From the NCBI RefSeq assembly GCF_900111925.1, contig NZ_FOKA01000008.1, forward strand, positions 62,001 to 126,000: 64,000 bases of DNA. Reading direction: 5' to 3'. Made by a program: the position numbers and the translations under genes. The notes beneath the pieces were generated by a model. The model made no database searches. It saw only the letters and a program-made list of their open reading frames with translations, and was not told where the DNA came from. This DNA comes from Cellulomonas marina. GTDB taxonomy: Bacteria; Actinomycetota; Actinomycetes; Actinomycetales; Cellulomonadaceae. Below, piece by piece: positions 1-9,006 of this stretch (its first letter is position 1; each line of letters begins with the position of its first letter).

Positions 1-1232
1 AGCTTCTTCGGCTCGTCGCCCGCCTTGGCCAGGAGCTTGCGGTTCTCGATGACGTGGTCCGGCGCCATGACCACCACCTCGCCCAGCACGTCGTAGCCCG
101 CCCGGCCGGCGCGGCCCGCGATCTGGTGGAACTCCCGCGCGGACAGGTGCCGCATGCGCACGCCGTCGTACTTGACGAGGGAGGTCAGCACGACCGTCCG
201 GATCGGCACGTTGATGCCGACGCCCAGGGTGTCCGTGCCGCAGACGACCGGCAGCAGGCCGCGCTGCGTCAGCCGCTCGACGACGCGGCGGTAGCGCGGC
301 AGCATCCCGGCGTGGTGCACGCCGACGCCGTGGCGGAGCAGCTTGGACAGCGTCCGCCCGAACCCGGGCCCGAACCGGAAGCTGCCCAGCTCGTCGGCGA
401 TGCGGTCGCGCTGCTCGCGTGACGCCAGCGGGGTCGACAGCAGCGCCTGCGCGCGCTCCACCGCCTCCTTCTGGGTGAAGTGCACGACGTAGGCGGGGGA
501 GCGGTGGGTGGTGACGAGCTCGTCGAGCAGCTCGGTCAGCGGCTCGACGGCGTAGGCGAACGACAGGGGGACCGGGCGCTCGGCGTCGGCGACCACCGCG
601 ACGTCGCGCCCGGTGCGCGCCCGCAGGTCGTCGACGAAGAACGACACGTCCCCGAGCGTGGCCGAGAGCAGGACGTGCTGGGTGCGCGTCAGCTCGACGA
701 GCGGGACCTGCCAGGCCCAGCCGCGCTGCGGGTCGGCGTAGAAGTGGAACTCGTCCATGACGACCTGCCCGACGCTGCTGGCGGCCCCCTCGCGCAGCGC
801 GACGTTGGCGAGGATCTCGGCCGTGCAGCACAGGATGGGGGCGTCGGCGTTGACGGCGGAGTCGCCCGTCATCATCCCGACGTTCGCGGCGCCGAAGGCG
901 TGCACGAGGTCGAAGAACTTCTCGGAGACGAGGGCCTTGAGCGGGGCGGTGTAGACCGTGCGCCGGCCCTGCGCGAAGGCCGTGAAGTGCGCGGCCGCGG
1001 CGATGAGGGACTTGCCCGAGCCCGTGGGCGTGCTGACGACGACGTGCGCGCCCGTGACCAGCGCCAGGAGCGCCTCCTCCTGGTGCGGGTACAGGGTCAG
1101 GCCGCGGTCCAGCGCCCAGCCCGTGAACGCCTCGTACAGGGCGTCGGGGTCGTGCGGGTCGGCGGGGACGCGGTCGGCCAGCGTGCGGGTGGCGGCGGCG
1201 GGGCGCGGCGCGGCGGCGTCGAGGGCGGTCAC
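1..1232 (-). CDS. DEAD/DEAH-box helicase, DUF3516 type (3' end cut by window edge)
   Basis: This is the N-terminal 410 codons of a superfamily 2 helicase; the gene runs off the left edge. Starting at GTG 1232 the protein shows a Q-motif-like YPHQEEA stretch near residue 48, Walker A STPTGSGKS at about 67-75, a DEFH Walker B near residue 160, LLSATLGD (motif III type) near 200, and late motifs VCGTDTLGVGINVPIRTVV and HQIAGRAGRAGYD. The spacing and the 'GDEPKK' stretch at the cut resemble the Ski2-like actinobacterial helicases that carry a C-terminal DUF3516 domain and are about 830 residues long, so roughly half is missing. The substrate is unknown, with RNA or DNA unwinding inferred from the family. 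It is divergent from the MpaB-like gene. Confidence 0.85.
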   Translation of the reverse strand, partial: MTALDAAAPRPAAATRTLADRVPADPHDPDALYEAFTGWALDRGLTLYPHQEEALLALVTGAHVVVSTPTGSGKSLIAAAAHFTAFAQGRRTVYTAPLKALVSEKFFDLVHAFGAANVGMMTGDSAVNADAPILCCTAEILANVALREGAASSVGQVVMDEFHFYADPQRGWAWQVPLVELTRTQHVLLSATLGDVSFFVDDLRARTGRDVAVVADAERPVPLSFAYAVEPLTELLDELVTTHRSPAYVVHFTQKEAVERAQALLSTPLASREQRDRIADELGSFRFGPGFGRTLSKLLRHGVGVHHAGMLPRYRRVVERLTQRGLLPVVCGTDTLGVGINVPIRTVVLTSLVKYDGVRMRHLSAREFHQIAGRAGRAGYDVLGEVVVMAPDHVIENRKLLAKAGDEPKK

Positions 1233-1383
1233 GGGGCCAGTCTCCCAGGCGGCACCGACACGGCGGCGCGGGCCGGCGGCGAGGCCGACGGAGGAGCGTG
1301 CGCAGGTGCCGGCGCTGTGCCGGTGCTGAGACGGCCCGTCGAGGGCGTCGCCGGGACCCGCGCCCCCGGCGAGGATGTCCCCG

Positions 1384-2304
1384 ATGAGCACCGACACGAG
1401 GTGGCCGAGCCCCGCCGAGCTGCGCCGGCGCGCCGGCACGGCCCTCTTCGTGCGCGTCGCCGGCCCGGACGGGGCGGAGAACCGGCACCGCATCCACGCG
1501 ACCCCGGGACCGCGCTGGTTCGAGCCGGGCTCGCCGATCCAGCGCGTGCACGGCGACGCGTCGATGTTCGTCGGGGGGCTGCGCGCGCTGCTGCTGCAGT
1601 CGCTGCACCCGGCCGCCATGGCGGCCGTCGCCGACCACTCGGGCTACCGCGGCGACCCCTGGGGACGGCTGGCGCGCACGAGCACCTTCCTGGCCGTCAC
1701 GACCTTCGGCACCGCGGACGACGCGCAGGCGGCGGTGGACCAGGTGCGGCGCATCCACACCCGCATCGCCGGCCGCACGCCCGACGGCACGCGCTACCGC
1801 GCCGACGACCCCGACCTCCTGCGCTGGGTCCACGTGGCCGAGGTGGACAGCTTCCTGCGCACCCACCAGCAGTACGGCGTCGCCCCGCTCGACGACGACG
1901 AGGCCGACGCCTACGTCTTCCAGGCGGCGCGCGTCGCCCGCGCGCTCGGGGCCTCGCGCGTGCCGGAGACGGTGGCGGGCGTGGCGGAGGCGATCGCGGC
2001 GTTCCGGCCCGTGCTGGGGCCGTCCGTCGCGGCCCGGGAGGCGGCGCAGTTCATGCTGCACGAGCCACCGATCCCGCGGGTCGTGCGGCCCGGCTACGGC
2101 CTGCTCGTGCGGGCCGCGCTCGGCTCGCTGCCGGCGTGGGCGCTCGCGGACCTGGACGTCGCGGCGCCGGGTCGCCTCTCCACGACCGCCGCGACGGCCG
2201 CGGGGCACGTCGGCACGCGGGCGATCCGCTGGCTGCTGGCCGCGCAGGGGGACGTGCCGGGCGAGCTCGTCGCCGAGCGCGAGCGGCGGGCCGCGGCCGC
2301 CTGA
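1384..2304 (+). CDS. MpaB-family (DUF2236) oxygenase-like protein
   Basis: The 306-residue protein matches the DUF2236/MpaB family, haem-linked oxygenases related to latex-clearing protein Lcp and fungal MpaB. Visible hallmarks are the N-terminal RVHGDASMFVGGLRALLLQ segment, the SLHPAAMAAVADHSGY stretch with the conserved histidines, and WVHVAEVDSFLRTHQ in the middle. Cellular role and substrate are unknown. I chose ATG 1384 over ATG 1375 because the GAGG at 1371-1374 abuts the first ATG but is 9 nt from the second. The gene ends 13 nt before the convergent glycosylase gene. Confidence 0.75.
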   Translation: MSTDTRWPSPAELRRRAGTALFVRVAGPDGAENRHRIHATPGPRWFEPGSPIQRVHGDASMFVGGLRALLLQSLHPAAMAAVADHSGYRGDPWGRLARTSTFLAVTTFGTADDAQAAVDQVRRIHTRIAGRTPDGTRYRADDPDLLRWVHVAEVDSFLRTHQQYGVAPLDDDEADAYVFQAARVARALGASRVPETVAGVAEAIAAFRPVLGPSVAAREAAQFMLHEPPIPRVVRPGYGLLVRAALGSLPAWALADLDVAAPGRLSTTAATAAGHVGTRAIRWLLAAQGDVPGELVAERERRAAAA

Positions 2305-2317
2305 CGGCTGGGTGCAC

Positions 2318-3205
2318 CTAGAGCGCGGCGCACACGTCCAGCAGCCGCCGCCGCAGCTCGGCCGACCGCTGCGCGAACCCGCGCTGGCGCCGCACGTACT
2401 CGACCTTGCCCTCGGGCGTCTCGATCGCGACGGGCGGGAGCCCGAGGCCGCTGACGTCGTAGGGCGAGGCCTGCATGTCGAGCACCCGGATCTCCCGCGC
2501 GAGGTCGAACGCGTCCAGGAGCAGCTCCCCGGGCACGGCCGGGCCGAGCTTCGTCGCCCAGCGGTAGACGTCCATGCCCGCGTGCAGGCAGCCCGGCTGC
2601 TCGAGGGCGACCTGGCGCTCGCGGGTCGGCTGCAGCTCGTTGCGCGGGACCGCCGCCGGCGTGAAGAAGCGGAAGGCGTCGGCGTGCGAGCAGCGGACCC
2701 GGTGGCCCTCGACCACCGCGTCCGTGCCCGCCGGGCCGAGCCGCAGCGGCAGCGGGTGCCGGGTGCGGCCGCCGTCGCGGTACACCATCGCCCACTCGTG
2801 CAGGCCGAAGCACCCCGTGAAGGCCGGCCGCGCGGCCGTGGCGGCGAGCAGTCCGGCGACGAAGCGCACGCCCTCGCCGCGGTCGGCGAGGAACGCCGCG
2901 CGGTCGAGCCGGACGGACCCGTCGGCGTCCGTCGTGTACCAGCGCCAGGCGCCCTGCGGTGCCGGGCCGTCGGCGCCCGGGGCGAGGGCGGTCCCGGTGC
3001 CGGGGTGCCAGCGTCGTAGCTGGGCCGGGCGCGTCGGGTAGTACTCGTAGAGGAAGTCCTCGACCGGGTGCCGCTCCCCGCCGGCGGCGCGACGGGCGCG
3101 GTGGCCGGCGGTCGCGGCGTCGGCCCGGGTCGCGTGCGCGTCGGTCCGCGCCGCCCACTCCTCGGGGGCCAGCACGACCTCCGTCCGGACGGGTGCGGCG
3201 CTCAC
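2318..3205 (-). CDS. putative 3-methyladenine DNA glycosylase (actinobacterial type)
   Basis: The 295-residue protein resembles a group annotated as 3-methyladenine DNA glycosylase in actinobacteria, recognisable by RRAAGGERHPVEDFLYEYYPTRP near residues 38-58, QLRRWHPG, FGLHEWAMVYR and CLHAGMDVYRWATKLGP. No helix-hairpin-helix or AlkA/Tag motif is visible, so base excision activity is an inherited family label, not something the sequence proves. The GTG start (3205-3203) overlaps the TGA of the upstream acyltransferase as GTGA, which implies translational coupling. The two genes probably form one transcript although their functions look unrelated. Confidence 0.6.
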   Translation of the reverse strand: MSAAPVRTEVVLAPEEWAARTDAHATRADAATAGHRARRAAGGERHPVEDFLYEYYPTRPAQLRRWHPGTGTALAPGADGPAPQGAWRWYTTDADGSVRLDRAAFLADRGEGVRFVAGLLAATAARPAFTGCFGLHEWAMVYRDGGRTRHPLPLRLGPAGTDAVVEGHRVRCSHADAFRFFTPAAVPRNELQPTRERQVALEQPGCLHAGMDVYRWATKLGPAVPGELLLDAFDLAREIRVLDMQASPYDVSGLGLPPVAIETPEGKVEYVRRQRGFAQRSAELRRRLLDVCAAL

Positions 3206-4269
3206 CGCCCCAGGGTAGGCGGCCGTGCGGGGGCCTCGGACCGGGGGCGCACGTCTGCGGCACGCACCGACACCCGGTGCAGGACGGTCTCGAGCGGGCC
3301 GCGCCCCAGGGTCGCCCACCATGCCCAGCACGCGGCGACCACCCCGAGGGACAGGGCGAGCCAGGTGCCCGTCGTCGGCTCCCAGACCGCGTCCGGACCG
3401 AGCGCCGCGATGACGACGAGGTGCCCGCTGTAGGCGGTGAGCGACAGCGCCCCGGTGGCGACCACGGGGGCGACGAGCCGCGGCGCCCGTGCGGCGACCA
3501 CGAGGCAGCCCGCCAGCACGAGCAGGGCCGCGCCGGTGTTCCCGACGACCTCCGCGGTCGTCGAGGAGTGCGGCTCGGTCGTCACCAGCGCCGTCGGCAG
3601 ACCGAGCACCCGCTCCGCGACCCAGGACCCGCCGTGCCCGACGACGACGAGCACCAGCCCGGCCACGGCGAGCCGCCGCCGCGCTCCCGGCGCGCGCAGG
3701 TCCGTCCGACCCAGCGCGAGCCCGACGAGCAGGTACGCCGCCCACGTCACCGCCGGGTAGTAGGGGCCGACGAGGACGTCCCACAGCGTGGCCGGCGACG
3801 CGCCGCCGGTCGACAGGGGGGAGAACGCCTCGCGCAGCAGGGGTCCCACGAGCGCGGTCCCCGCGGCCGCGGCGAGCAGGGCGGGCGGCGGCAGCCGGAG
3901 CGCGGCGGCCCCGAGGACGAACAGCGCCCCGTACGTGCCGAGGATGACGACGACGGGCGTGCCGAGCAGCACCAGGAGCTGCCCGAGGCCGACGAGGAGC
4001 ACCGCCCGCACGAGGACCCGGACCCGGGCCCGGACCAGGTCGACGCCGTCGGGCAGCCGGTCGCCGCCGGACAGCAGCGCCAGCCCCAGGCCGGCGAGCA
4101 CCACGAACAGGGCGGCGGACCGGCCGTCGGCGAGCTGCAGGAGGTCCCCCCACGGCAGCAGGCCGTCGCCGTCGGGACCGACGTGCGCGGTCACCATGCC
4201 GAGCACGGCCACGCCGCGGGCGAGGTCGACGCCCACGAGGCGGGGACGGGACGGGGGCGCGGTGGGCAC
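3202..4269 (-). CDS. heparan-alpha-glucosaminide N-acetyltransferase-like / DUF1624 membrane protein
   Basis: The 355-residue polytopic membrane protein opens with RLVGVDLARGVAVLGMVTAHV, the typical first helix of HGSNAT_cat/DUF1624/DUF418 acyltransferase-type proteins, followed by GRSAALFVVLAGLGLALLSGG. About ten hydrophobic segments follow, with charged loops such as YYPAVTWAAY. In characterised relatives an acyl group crosses the membrane to a sugar; the substrate here is unknown. The GTG start at 4269 is 5 nt from a TACAGT -10 (4275-4280, minus strand), so the message may be leaderless. It is the first gene of the pair with the glycosylase. Confidence 0.65.
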   Translation of the reverse strand: MPTAPPSRPRLVGVDLARGVAVLGMVTAHVGPDGDGLLPWGDLLQLADGRSAALFVVLAGLGLALLSGGDRLPDGVDLVRARVRVLVRAVLLVGLGQLLVLLGTPVVVILGTYGALFVLGAAALRLPPPALLAAAAGTALVGPLLREAFSPLSTGGASPATLWDVLVGPYYPAVTWAAYLLVGLALGRTDLRAPGARRRLAVAGLVLVVVGHGGSWVAERVLGLPTALVTTEPHSSTTAEVVGNTGAALLVLAGCLVVAARAPRLVAPVVATGALSLTAYSGHLVVIAALGPDAVWEPTTGTWLALSLGVVAACWAWWATLGRGPLETVLHRVSVRAADVRPRSEAPARPPTLGR

Positions 4270-4362
4270 GTCGCACTGTAGGCACCGGCGGCTGTGCGTC
4301 GTGGTGGTCGGTCACCGCCGTCGTCGGCAGCCGTCGGCGGAACCGGGTCAGCTCGGTTCCGG

Positions 4363-4424
4363 TCCCGGCATGCGGGATGCCATGTCCCGATTCTTGAAAC
4401 GTCCCCCCTGCCCGCGCCTACCCT
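4363..4424 (+). promoter_or_regulatory. promoter of the methyltransferase gene with an upstream inverted repeat
   Basis: TTGAAA (4394-4399) and TACCCT (4419-4424) are separated by 19 nt, and the start codon GTG 4430 sits where transcription should begin, so the message is probably leaderless. Just upstream lies TCCCG-GCATG-CGGGA (4363-4377), with a second overlapping repeat GGCAT-GCGGG-ATGCC (4367-4381). This could be an operator; no regulator is linked. Confidence 0.5.
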
Positions 4425-4429
4425 GCCGC

Positions 4430-5305
4430 GTGACCACCGTCGTGCCGAGCCCCGTGCCGAGCCCCTCGTCGACCCCCGTGCCGTCCCACGCACCCCTGCC
4501 CTCGCGCTCGGACGTGTACACGCACGGGCACCACGAGAGCGTGCTGCGCTCGCACCGCTGGCGGACGGCCGAGAACTCCGCGGCGTACCTCCTGCCCTCG
4601 CTCTCCCCGGGGCTCCGCCTCCTCGACGTCGGCTGCGGGCCGGGCTCGGTGAGCATCGACCTGGCCGGGCGGGTCGCGGAGGTCGTGGGGGTGGACGCGG
4701 CCGAGGCCGTCGTCGCCGCCGCGCGCGAGGCCGCCCGGGACGCGGGGCGCGAGAACGTCCGCTTCGAGGTCGCCGACGCCTACGCCCTGCCGTTCCCGGA
4801 CGCGTCCTTCGACGTCGTCCACGCCCACCAGCTGCTGCAGCACCTCACGGACCCCGTCGCGGCTCTGCGCGAGATGCGCCGGGTCGCCCGGCCCGGCGGC
4901 CTCGTCGCCGTTCGGGACGCGGACTACGCGGGCATGACGTGGTACCCGCCGTCGCCCGGGCTCGACGAGTGGATGGCGCTGTACCACGAGGTCACGGAGG
5001 CCAACAAGGCCGACGCCGACGCCGGCCGCAAGCTCCTGTCCTGGGTGCTCGACGCGGGCTTCGACCCGGCCGGCGTGCTGCCCAGCGCCGGCGTCTGGTG
5101 CTACGCGACGCCGCAGGAACGCGCCTGGTGGGCCGACCTGTGGGCGGACCGCTGCGTGGCGTCCGACTTCGCGGCGCAGGCCCTGGAGTACCGCCTCGCC
5201 GACGAGGTGGGCCTGGAGCTGCTCGCCGACGGGTGGCGGCAGTGGGGGCAGGAGCGCGACGGCTGGTTCGCGGTGCTGCACGGCGAGGTGCTGGCGCGCG
5301 TCTGA
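4430..5305 (+). CDS. class I SAM-dependent methyltransferase
   Basis: The 291-residue protein has a Methyltransf_11/25-type core. Motif I LLDVGCGPGSVS is at about residues 64-75, the acidic residue after strand 2 is in VVGVDAAEAVV, and the SAM-binding stretch FEVADAYALPFPDASFDVVHAHQLLQHL is at about 114-140, followed by EMRRVARPGGLVAV. A C-terminal aromatic-rich region (PQERAWWADLWADR) probably gives substrate specificity. The family acts on small molecules such as lipids, quinones or antibiotics; the substrate cannot be told. The first 25 residues are rich in Ser/Pro and look disordered. The start was chosen from the promoter spacing. Confidence 0.8.
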   Translation: MTTVVPSPVPSPSSTPVPSHAPLPSRSDVYTHGHHESVLRSHRWRTAENSAAYLLPSLSPGLRLLDVGCGPGSVSIDLAGRVAEVVGVDAAEAVVAAAREAARDAGRENVRFEVADAYALPFPDASFDVVHAHQLLQHLTDPVAALREMRRVARPGGLVAVRDADYAGMTWYPPSPGLDEWMALYHEVTEANKADADAGRKLLSWVLDAGFDPAGVLPSAGVWCYATPQERAWWADLWADRCVASDFAAQALEYRLADEVGLELLADGWRQWGQERDGWFAVLHGEVLARV

Positions 5306-5369
5306 GGCGGCGCCGCGCCGTGCGGGCCGCCGCGGGTGCGTGTCGGTGGGGCTCGTTAGCCTGCGTCCC

Positions 5370-6137
5370 ATGCCGCTCATCGGTGCCCACGTCCGTGACG
5401 ACGACCCCGTCTCCGCCGCCGCGGAGGTCGGGGCCGCCGCCGTCCAGGTCTTCCTCGCCGACCCGCAGGGCTGGAAGAAGCCCGTGCCGCGGCCGGGCGA
5501 CGACGCCCTGCGGGCCTCGGGCCTCGGCGTGTACGCGCACGCCCCGTACCTGGTCAACGTCGCCTCGACGAACAACCGCGTCCGGATCCCCAGCCGGACG
5601 ATGATCGCGCAGCACGCCGCCGTGGCGGCCGCCCTCGGCGCGCGCGGGCTCGTCGTGCACGGCGGGCACGTGGGGGAGGGCGACGACATCGCCGTCGGCG
5701 TCGACAACTGGCGCAAGACCGTCGAGCGGGGGGTGGCGTCGTGGGGCGTGCCCGTGCTGGTGGAGAACACCGCGGGCGGGGAGAACGCGTGCGCGCGGGG
5801 CCTCGACCGGCTCGCCATGCTCTGGGACGCGATCGGCGGCTCCGGCGTGGGGTTCTGCCTCGACACGTGCCACGCGTGGGCGGCGGGGGAGGACCTGGAG
5901 ACGCTCGTCGAGCGGGTCGTGGCCATCACCGGGCGCATCGACCTCGTGCACGCCAACAGCTCGCGCGACCCGCACGGGTCCAGCCGGGACCGGCACGCCA
6001 ACTTCGCCACGGGGACCATCCCGGCCGAGCTCATCGCCCACGTCGCCCGCGAGGCCGGGTGCGACGTCGTCGTCGAGACGCCGGCCGAGCGGCAGGCGGA
6101 GGACATCGCGTTCCTCACCGCGGCGCTCGCGGCGTGA
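5370..6137 (+). CDS. nfo: deoxyribonuclease IV (endonuclease IV, AP endonuclease)
   Basis: The 255-residue TIM-barrel AP endonuclease of the EndoIV/xylose isomerase-like superfamily cleaves 5' of abasic sites in base excision repair. All recognisable metal ligand segments are present in order: VYAHAPYLVN, VVHGGHVGEGD, VLVENTAGGEN, FCLDTCHAWAAG, LVHANSSRD, SRDRHANFATG and VVVETP. The start MPLIGAHVRDDDP was preferred over an in-frame start 30 nt upstream because TAGCCT (5357-5362) lies 7 nt before it, giving a leaderless message, and because family members begin at this point. Confidence 0.88.
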   Translation: MPLIGAHVRDDDPVSAAAEVGAAAVQVFLADPQGWKKPVPRPGDDALRASGLGVYAHAPYLVNVASTNNRVRIPSRTMIAQHAAVAAALGARGLVVHGGHVGEGDDIAVGVDNWRKTVERGVASWGVPVLVENTAGGENACARGLDRLAMLWDAIGGSGVGFCLDTCHAWAAGEDLETLVERVVAITGRIDLVHANSSRDPHGSSRDRHANFATGTIPAELIAHVAREAGCDVVVETPAERQAEDIAFLTAALAA

Positions 6138-6183
6138 GCGCCTGCGGGCAGGGACGCACCGCGGACGTCCTAGGCTGACGGCC

Positions 6184-6975
6184 GTGCGCATCGCCAGGTT
6201 CACCACCGGGGGGGACCCCCGCTACGCGGTCGTCGACGGGGACGTGGAGGCCGGCACGGCCGACCTCGTCGTGCTGTCGGGCGACCCCATCTACACGCCG
6301 ATCCAGGAGACCGGGGAGCGGGTGCGGCTGGACGACGACGCCGTCCGCCTGCTGGCCCCGGTGATCCCGCGCTCGAAGATCGTCGCGGTCGGCCGCAACT
6401 ACGCCGACCACGCCCGCGAGATGGGCAACGAGGTGCCGACGACGCCGATGCTGTTCTTCAAGCCGAACACCTCCGTGGTCGGCCCCGACGACCCCGTCGT
6501 CCTGCCGCCGTGGAGCCGGGAGGTCTCCTACGAGGCCGAGCTCGCGGTCGTCATCGGCAAGGTCACCAAGGACGTCAGCCCCGAGCGTGCGCTCGACCAC
6601 GTCTTCGGCTTCACCGTCGCCAACGACGTGACGGCCCGCGACGTGCAGAAGGCCGAGTCGCAGTGGTCCCGCGCCAAGGGGTTCGACTCCGCGTGCCCGC
6701 TGGGTCCCTGGGTCGTGCCCGGTCTCGACGTCGAGGACCTCGCCGTGCGCAGCCGCGTCAACGGGGAGACGCGCCAGGACGGCCGCACCTCGGACATGGT
6801 GTTCGACACGGCGTTCCTCATCTCGTACATCTCGGAGGCGTTCACGCTCCTGCCGGGTGACGTCGTCCTCACCGGCACCCCGGCCGGCGTGGGGGAGATC
6901 GTCGATCGCGACGTCGTCGAGTGCGAGGTCGAGGGCATCGGCGTCCTGCGCAACCCGGTGCTGCGGCGTGACTGA
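6184..6975 (+). CDS. fumarylacetoacetate hydrolase family protein
   Basis: This 263-residue FAH-fold protein belongs to the family of hydrolases, isomerases and decarboxylases acting on beta-diketo or hydroxymuconate-type acids. The order is typical: an N-terminal domain, then [30 protein letters not shown], the metal-binding [11 protein letters not shown] (E-x-E), ANDVTARD, and the C-terminal [18 protein letters not shown]. The exact substrate is not evident. In mycobacteria a homologue lies next to gltX, as here. TAGGCT (6171-6176) is 7 nt from GTG 6184, which suggests leaderless expression. Its 3' end overlaps the RNase HI gene by 8 nt. Confidence 0.85.
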   Translation: MRIARFTTGGDPRYAVVDGDVEAGTADLVVLSGDPIYTPIQETGERVRLDDDAVRLLAPVIPRSKIVAVGRNYADHAREMGNEVPTTPMLFFKPNTSVVGPDDPVVLPPWSREVSYEAELAVVIGKVTKDVSPERALDHVFGFTVANDVTARDVQKAESQWSRAKGFDSACPLGPWVVPGLDVEDLAVRSRVNGETRQDGRTSDMVFDTAFLISYISEAFTLLPGDVVLTGTPAGVGEIVDRDVVECEVEGIGVLRNPVLRRD

Positions 6976-7489
6976 GGCACCCGGCGCCCGCGCGCCCGAG
7001 GTGGCGGTGGCCGCCACCGGCGTCGTCGCGCCCGACGCGGCCGTCGTGGAGATGTGGACCGACGGTGCCTGCAAGGGCAACCCCGGCGTGGGCGGGTGGG
7101 GCGCGCTGCTGCGGTCCGGCGGCCACGAGCGCGAGCTGTACGGCGGTGAGGCGGTCACGACGAACAACCGCATGGAGCTCACCGCGGTCATCGAGGGCCT
7201 GCGGGCCCTGACGCGGCCCTGCGCGGTGACGCTGCACGTGGACTCCACCTACGTCATGAACGGCGTGCAGAAGTGGATGCCGGGCTGGAAGCGCAACTCC
7301 TGGCGCACCGCCGACAAGAAGCCGGTGAAGAACCAGGACCTGTGGCAGGCGCTCGACGCGGAGACGGCGCGGCACCGCATCACGTGGCGCTGGGTGAAGG
7401 GCCACGCGGGTGACCCGGGCAACGAGGCGGCGGACGCCCTGGCCAACCGCGGCGTCGACGAGGTGCGCGCGAAGCCCGCACTACGCTGA
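6968..7489 (+). CDS. rnhA: ribonuclease HI
   Basis: The 173-residue enzyme degrades the RNA strand of RNA:DNA hybrids. The catalytic carboxylates are visible as D in [13 protein letters not shown] in [10 protein letters not shown] in LHVDSTYV and D in [10 protein letters not shown], with the basic handle [22 protein letters not shown] and the WVKGHAG histidine loop. Start GTG 6968 overlaps the FAH stop by 8 nt, so the two are probably co-transcribed; an N-terminal Ala/Val-rich extension of about 25 residues precedes the domain. The end of the gene contains the -10 of gltX. Confidence 0.9.
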   Translation: MTEAPGARAPEVAVAATGVVAPDAAVVEMWTDGACKGNPGVGGWGALLRSGGHERELYGGEAVTTNNRMELTAVIEGLRALTRPCAVTLHVDSTYVMNGVQKWMPGWKRNSWRTADKKPVKNQDLWQALDAETARHRITWRWVKGHAGDPGNEAADALANRGVDEVRAKPALR

Positions 7490-7494
7490 CGCGG

Positions 7495-9006
7495 GTGTCC
7501 AGCACCTCTCCCGCACCCGCCGCACCCGTGCGTGTCCGCTTCTGCCCCTCGCCCACGGGGACGCCGCACGTCGGCCTCATCCGCACGGCGCTGTTCAACT
7601 GGGCCTTCGCCCGGCACGTCGGCGGCACCTTCGTCTTCCGCGTGGAGGACACCGACGCCGCGCGCGACTCGGAGGAGAGCTACCACCAGCTCCTCGACGC
7701 GCTGCGGTGGCTCGGCCTGGACTGGGACGAGGGCGTGGAGGTGGGCGGCCCGCACGAGCCGTACCGCCAGTCGCAGCGCATGGACCTGTACGCCGACGTC
7801 GCGCGGCGCCTGCTCGAGGGCGGCTACGCCTACGAGTCCTGGTCCACGCCGGAGGAGATCGAGGCCCGTCACCGGGCCGCCGGCCGCGACCCGAAGCTGG
7901 GCTACGACGGCTACGACCGCACCCTGACCGAGGACCAGGTCGCAGCCTTCCGCGCCGAGGGGCGCGCCCCGGTGCTGCGCCTGCGGATGCCCGACGCCGA
8001 CGTGAGCTTCACCGACGTCGTCCGCGGCGAGATCACCTTCAAGGCGGGGTCGGTCCCCGACTACGTCATCGTCCGGGCCGGCGGTCAGCCGCTGTACACA
8101 TTGGTCAACCCCGTCGACGACGCGCTCATGGGCATCACGCACGTGCTGCGCGGCGAGGACCTGCTGTCCTCCACGCCACGCCAGGTCGCGCTGTACCGGG
8201 CGCTGCTGGACCTCGGCATCGCCGAGGTGATGCCGGTGTTCGGGCACCTGCCCTACGTCATGGGCGAGGGCAACCGGAAGCTGTCCAAGCGCGACCCCGA
8301 GTCGAACCTCTTCCTGCACCGGGAGCGGGGCTTCACCCCCGAGGGCCTGCTCAACTACCTGGCGCTGCTCGGGTGGTCCATCGGCCCCGACCGCGACGTG
8401 TTCTCCTTGGAGGAGATGGTCGCGGCCTTCGACGTGGCGGACGTCAACCCCAACCCGGCCCGGTTCGACCTCAAGAAGGCCGAGGCGATCAACGCCGCGC
8501 ACGTGCGGCTGCTGCCGGCGGAGACGTTCCGCGACCGGCTGGTGCCGTACCTGCACGCGGCGGGCCTGGTACCGGCTGCGTCGTTCGCGGACCTGGCCGC
8601 CGAGCACCGCGACCTGCTGACCGCGGCGGCGCCGCTGGTCCAGGAGCGCATGACCCTGCTCGGCGAGGCCGTGGGCATGCTGGGCTTCCTCTTCGTGGCC
8701 GACGACGCCGTGGAGGTGGCCGAGGACGCGCGCGGCGCCCTGCGCGACGAGGCGCCGCAGGTGCTCGACGCCGCGCTGTCCGCCCTGCGCGCCCTGCCCG
8801 AGGACGGGTTCACGACGGCCGCCACCCAGGAGGCGCTGCAGGCCGCGCTCGTCGACGGGCTCGGGGTGAAGCCGCGGTTCGCGTACACGCCGCTGCGGGT
8901 CGCCGTCACCGGGCGCCGCGTCTCCCCGCCGCTGTTCGAGTCGATGGAGCTGCTCGGCCGCGCCTCGACGCTCGCGCGCCTGGAGCGCCTGCGCGCGACG
9001 TTGTGA
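7495..9006 (+). CDS. gltX: glutamate--tRNA ligase
   Basis: The 503-residue class I aminoacyl-tRNA synthetase charges tRNA-Glu. [21 protein letters not shown] holds the HIGH-type motif near residues 15-30, and the KMSKS loop reads KLSKRD in [12 protein letters not shown] near 265. [20 protein letters not shown] and YLALLGWS are also family signatures. GTG 7495 is preceded at 7 nt by TACGCT (7482-7487) that overlaps the end of rnhA, giving gltX its own leaderless promoter. A tRNA-Glu gene lies about 1.2 kb downstream. The stop overlaps the HAD gene as GTGA. Confidence 0.95.
   Translation: MSSTSPAPAAPVRVRFCPSPTGTPHVGLIRTALFNWAFARHVGGTFVFRVEDTDAARDSEESYHQLLDALRWLGLDWDEGVEVGGPHEPYRQSQRMDLYADVARRLLEGGYAYESWSTPEEIEARHRAAGRDPKLGYDGYDRTLTEDQVAAFRAEGRAPVLRLRMPDADVSFTDVVRGEITFKAGSVPDYVIVRAGGQPLYTLVNPVDDALMGITHVLRGEDLLSSTPRQVALYRALLDLGIAEVMPVFGHLPYVMGEGNRKLSKRDPESNLFLHRERGFTPEGLLNYLALLGWSIGPDRDVFSLEEMVAAFDVADVNPNPARFDLKKAEAINAAHVRLLPAETFRDRLVPYLHAAGLVPAASFADLAAEHRDLLTAAAPLVQERMTLLGEAVGMLGFLFVADDAVEVAEDARGALRDEAPQVLDAALSALRALPEDGFTTAATQEALQAALVDGLGVKPRFAYTPLRVAVTGRRVSPPLFESMELLGRASTLARLERLRATL

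Noticed and set aside
1375-1383. ATG 1375 as start of the MpaB-like gene
   Set aside because: The Shine-Dalgarno-like GAGG directly abuts this codon, leaving no spacing; ATG 1384 has 9 nt.
480-2321. Long plus-strand open frame covering the antisense of the helicase and an alternative frame of the oxygenase gene
   Set aside because: Composition is Arg/Gly/Ala/Pro with no motif; GC3-biased DNA leaves shadow frames open. Helicase and MpaB motifs lie in the other frames.
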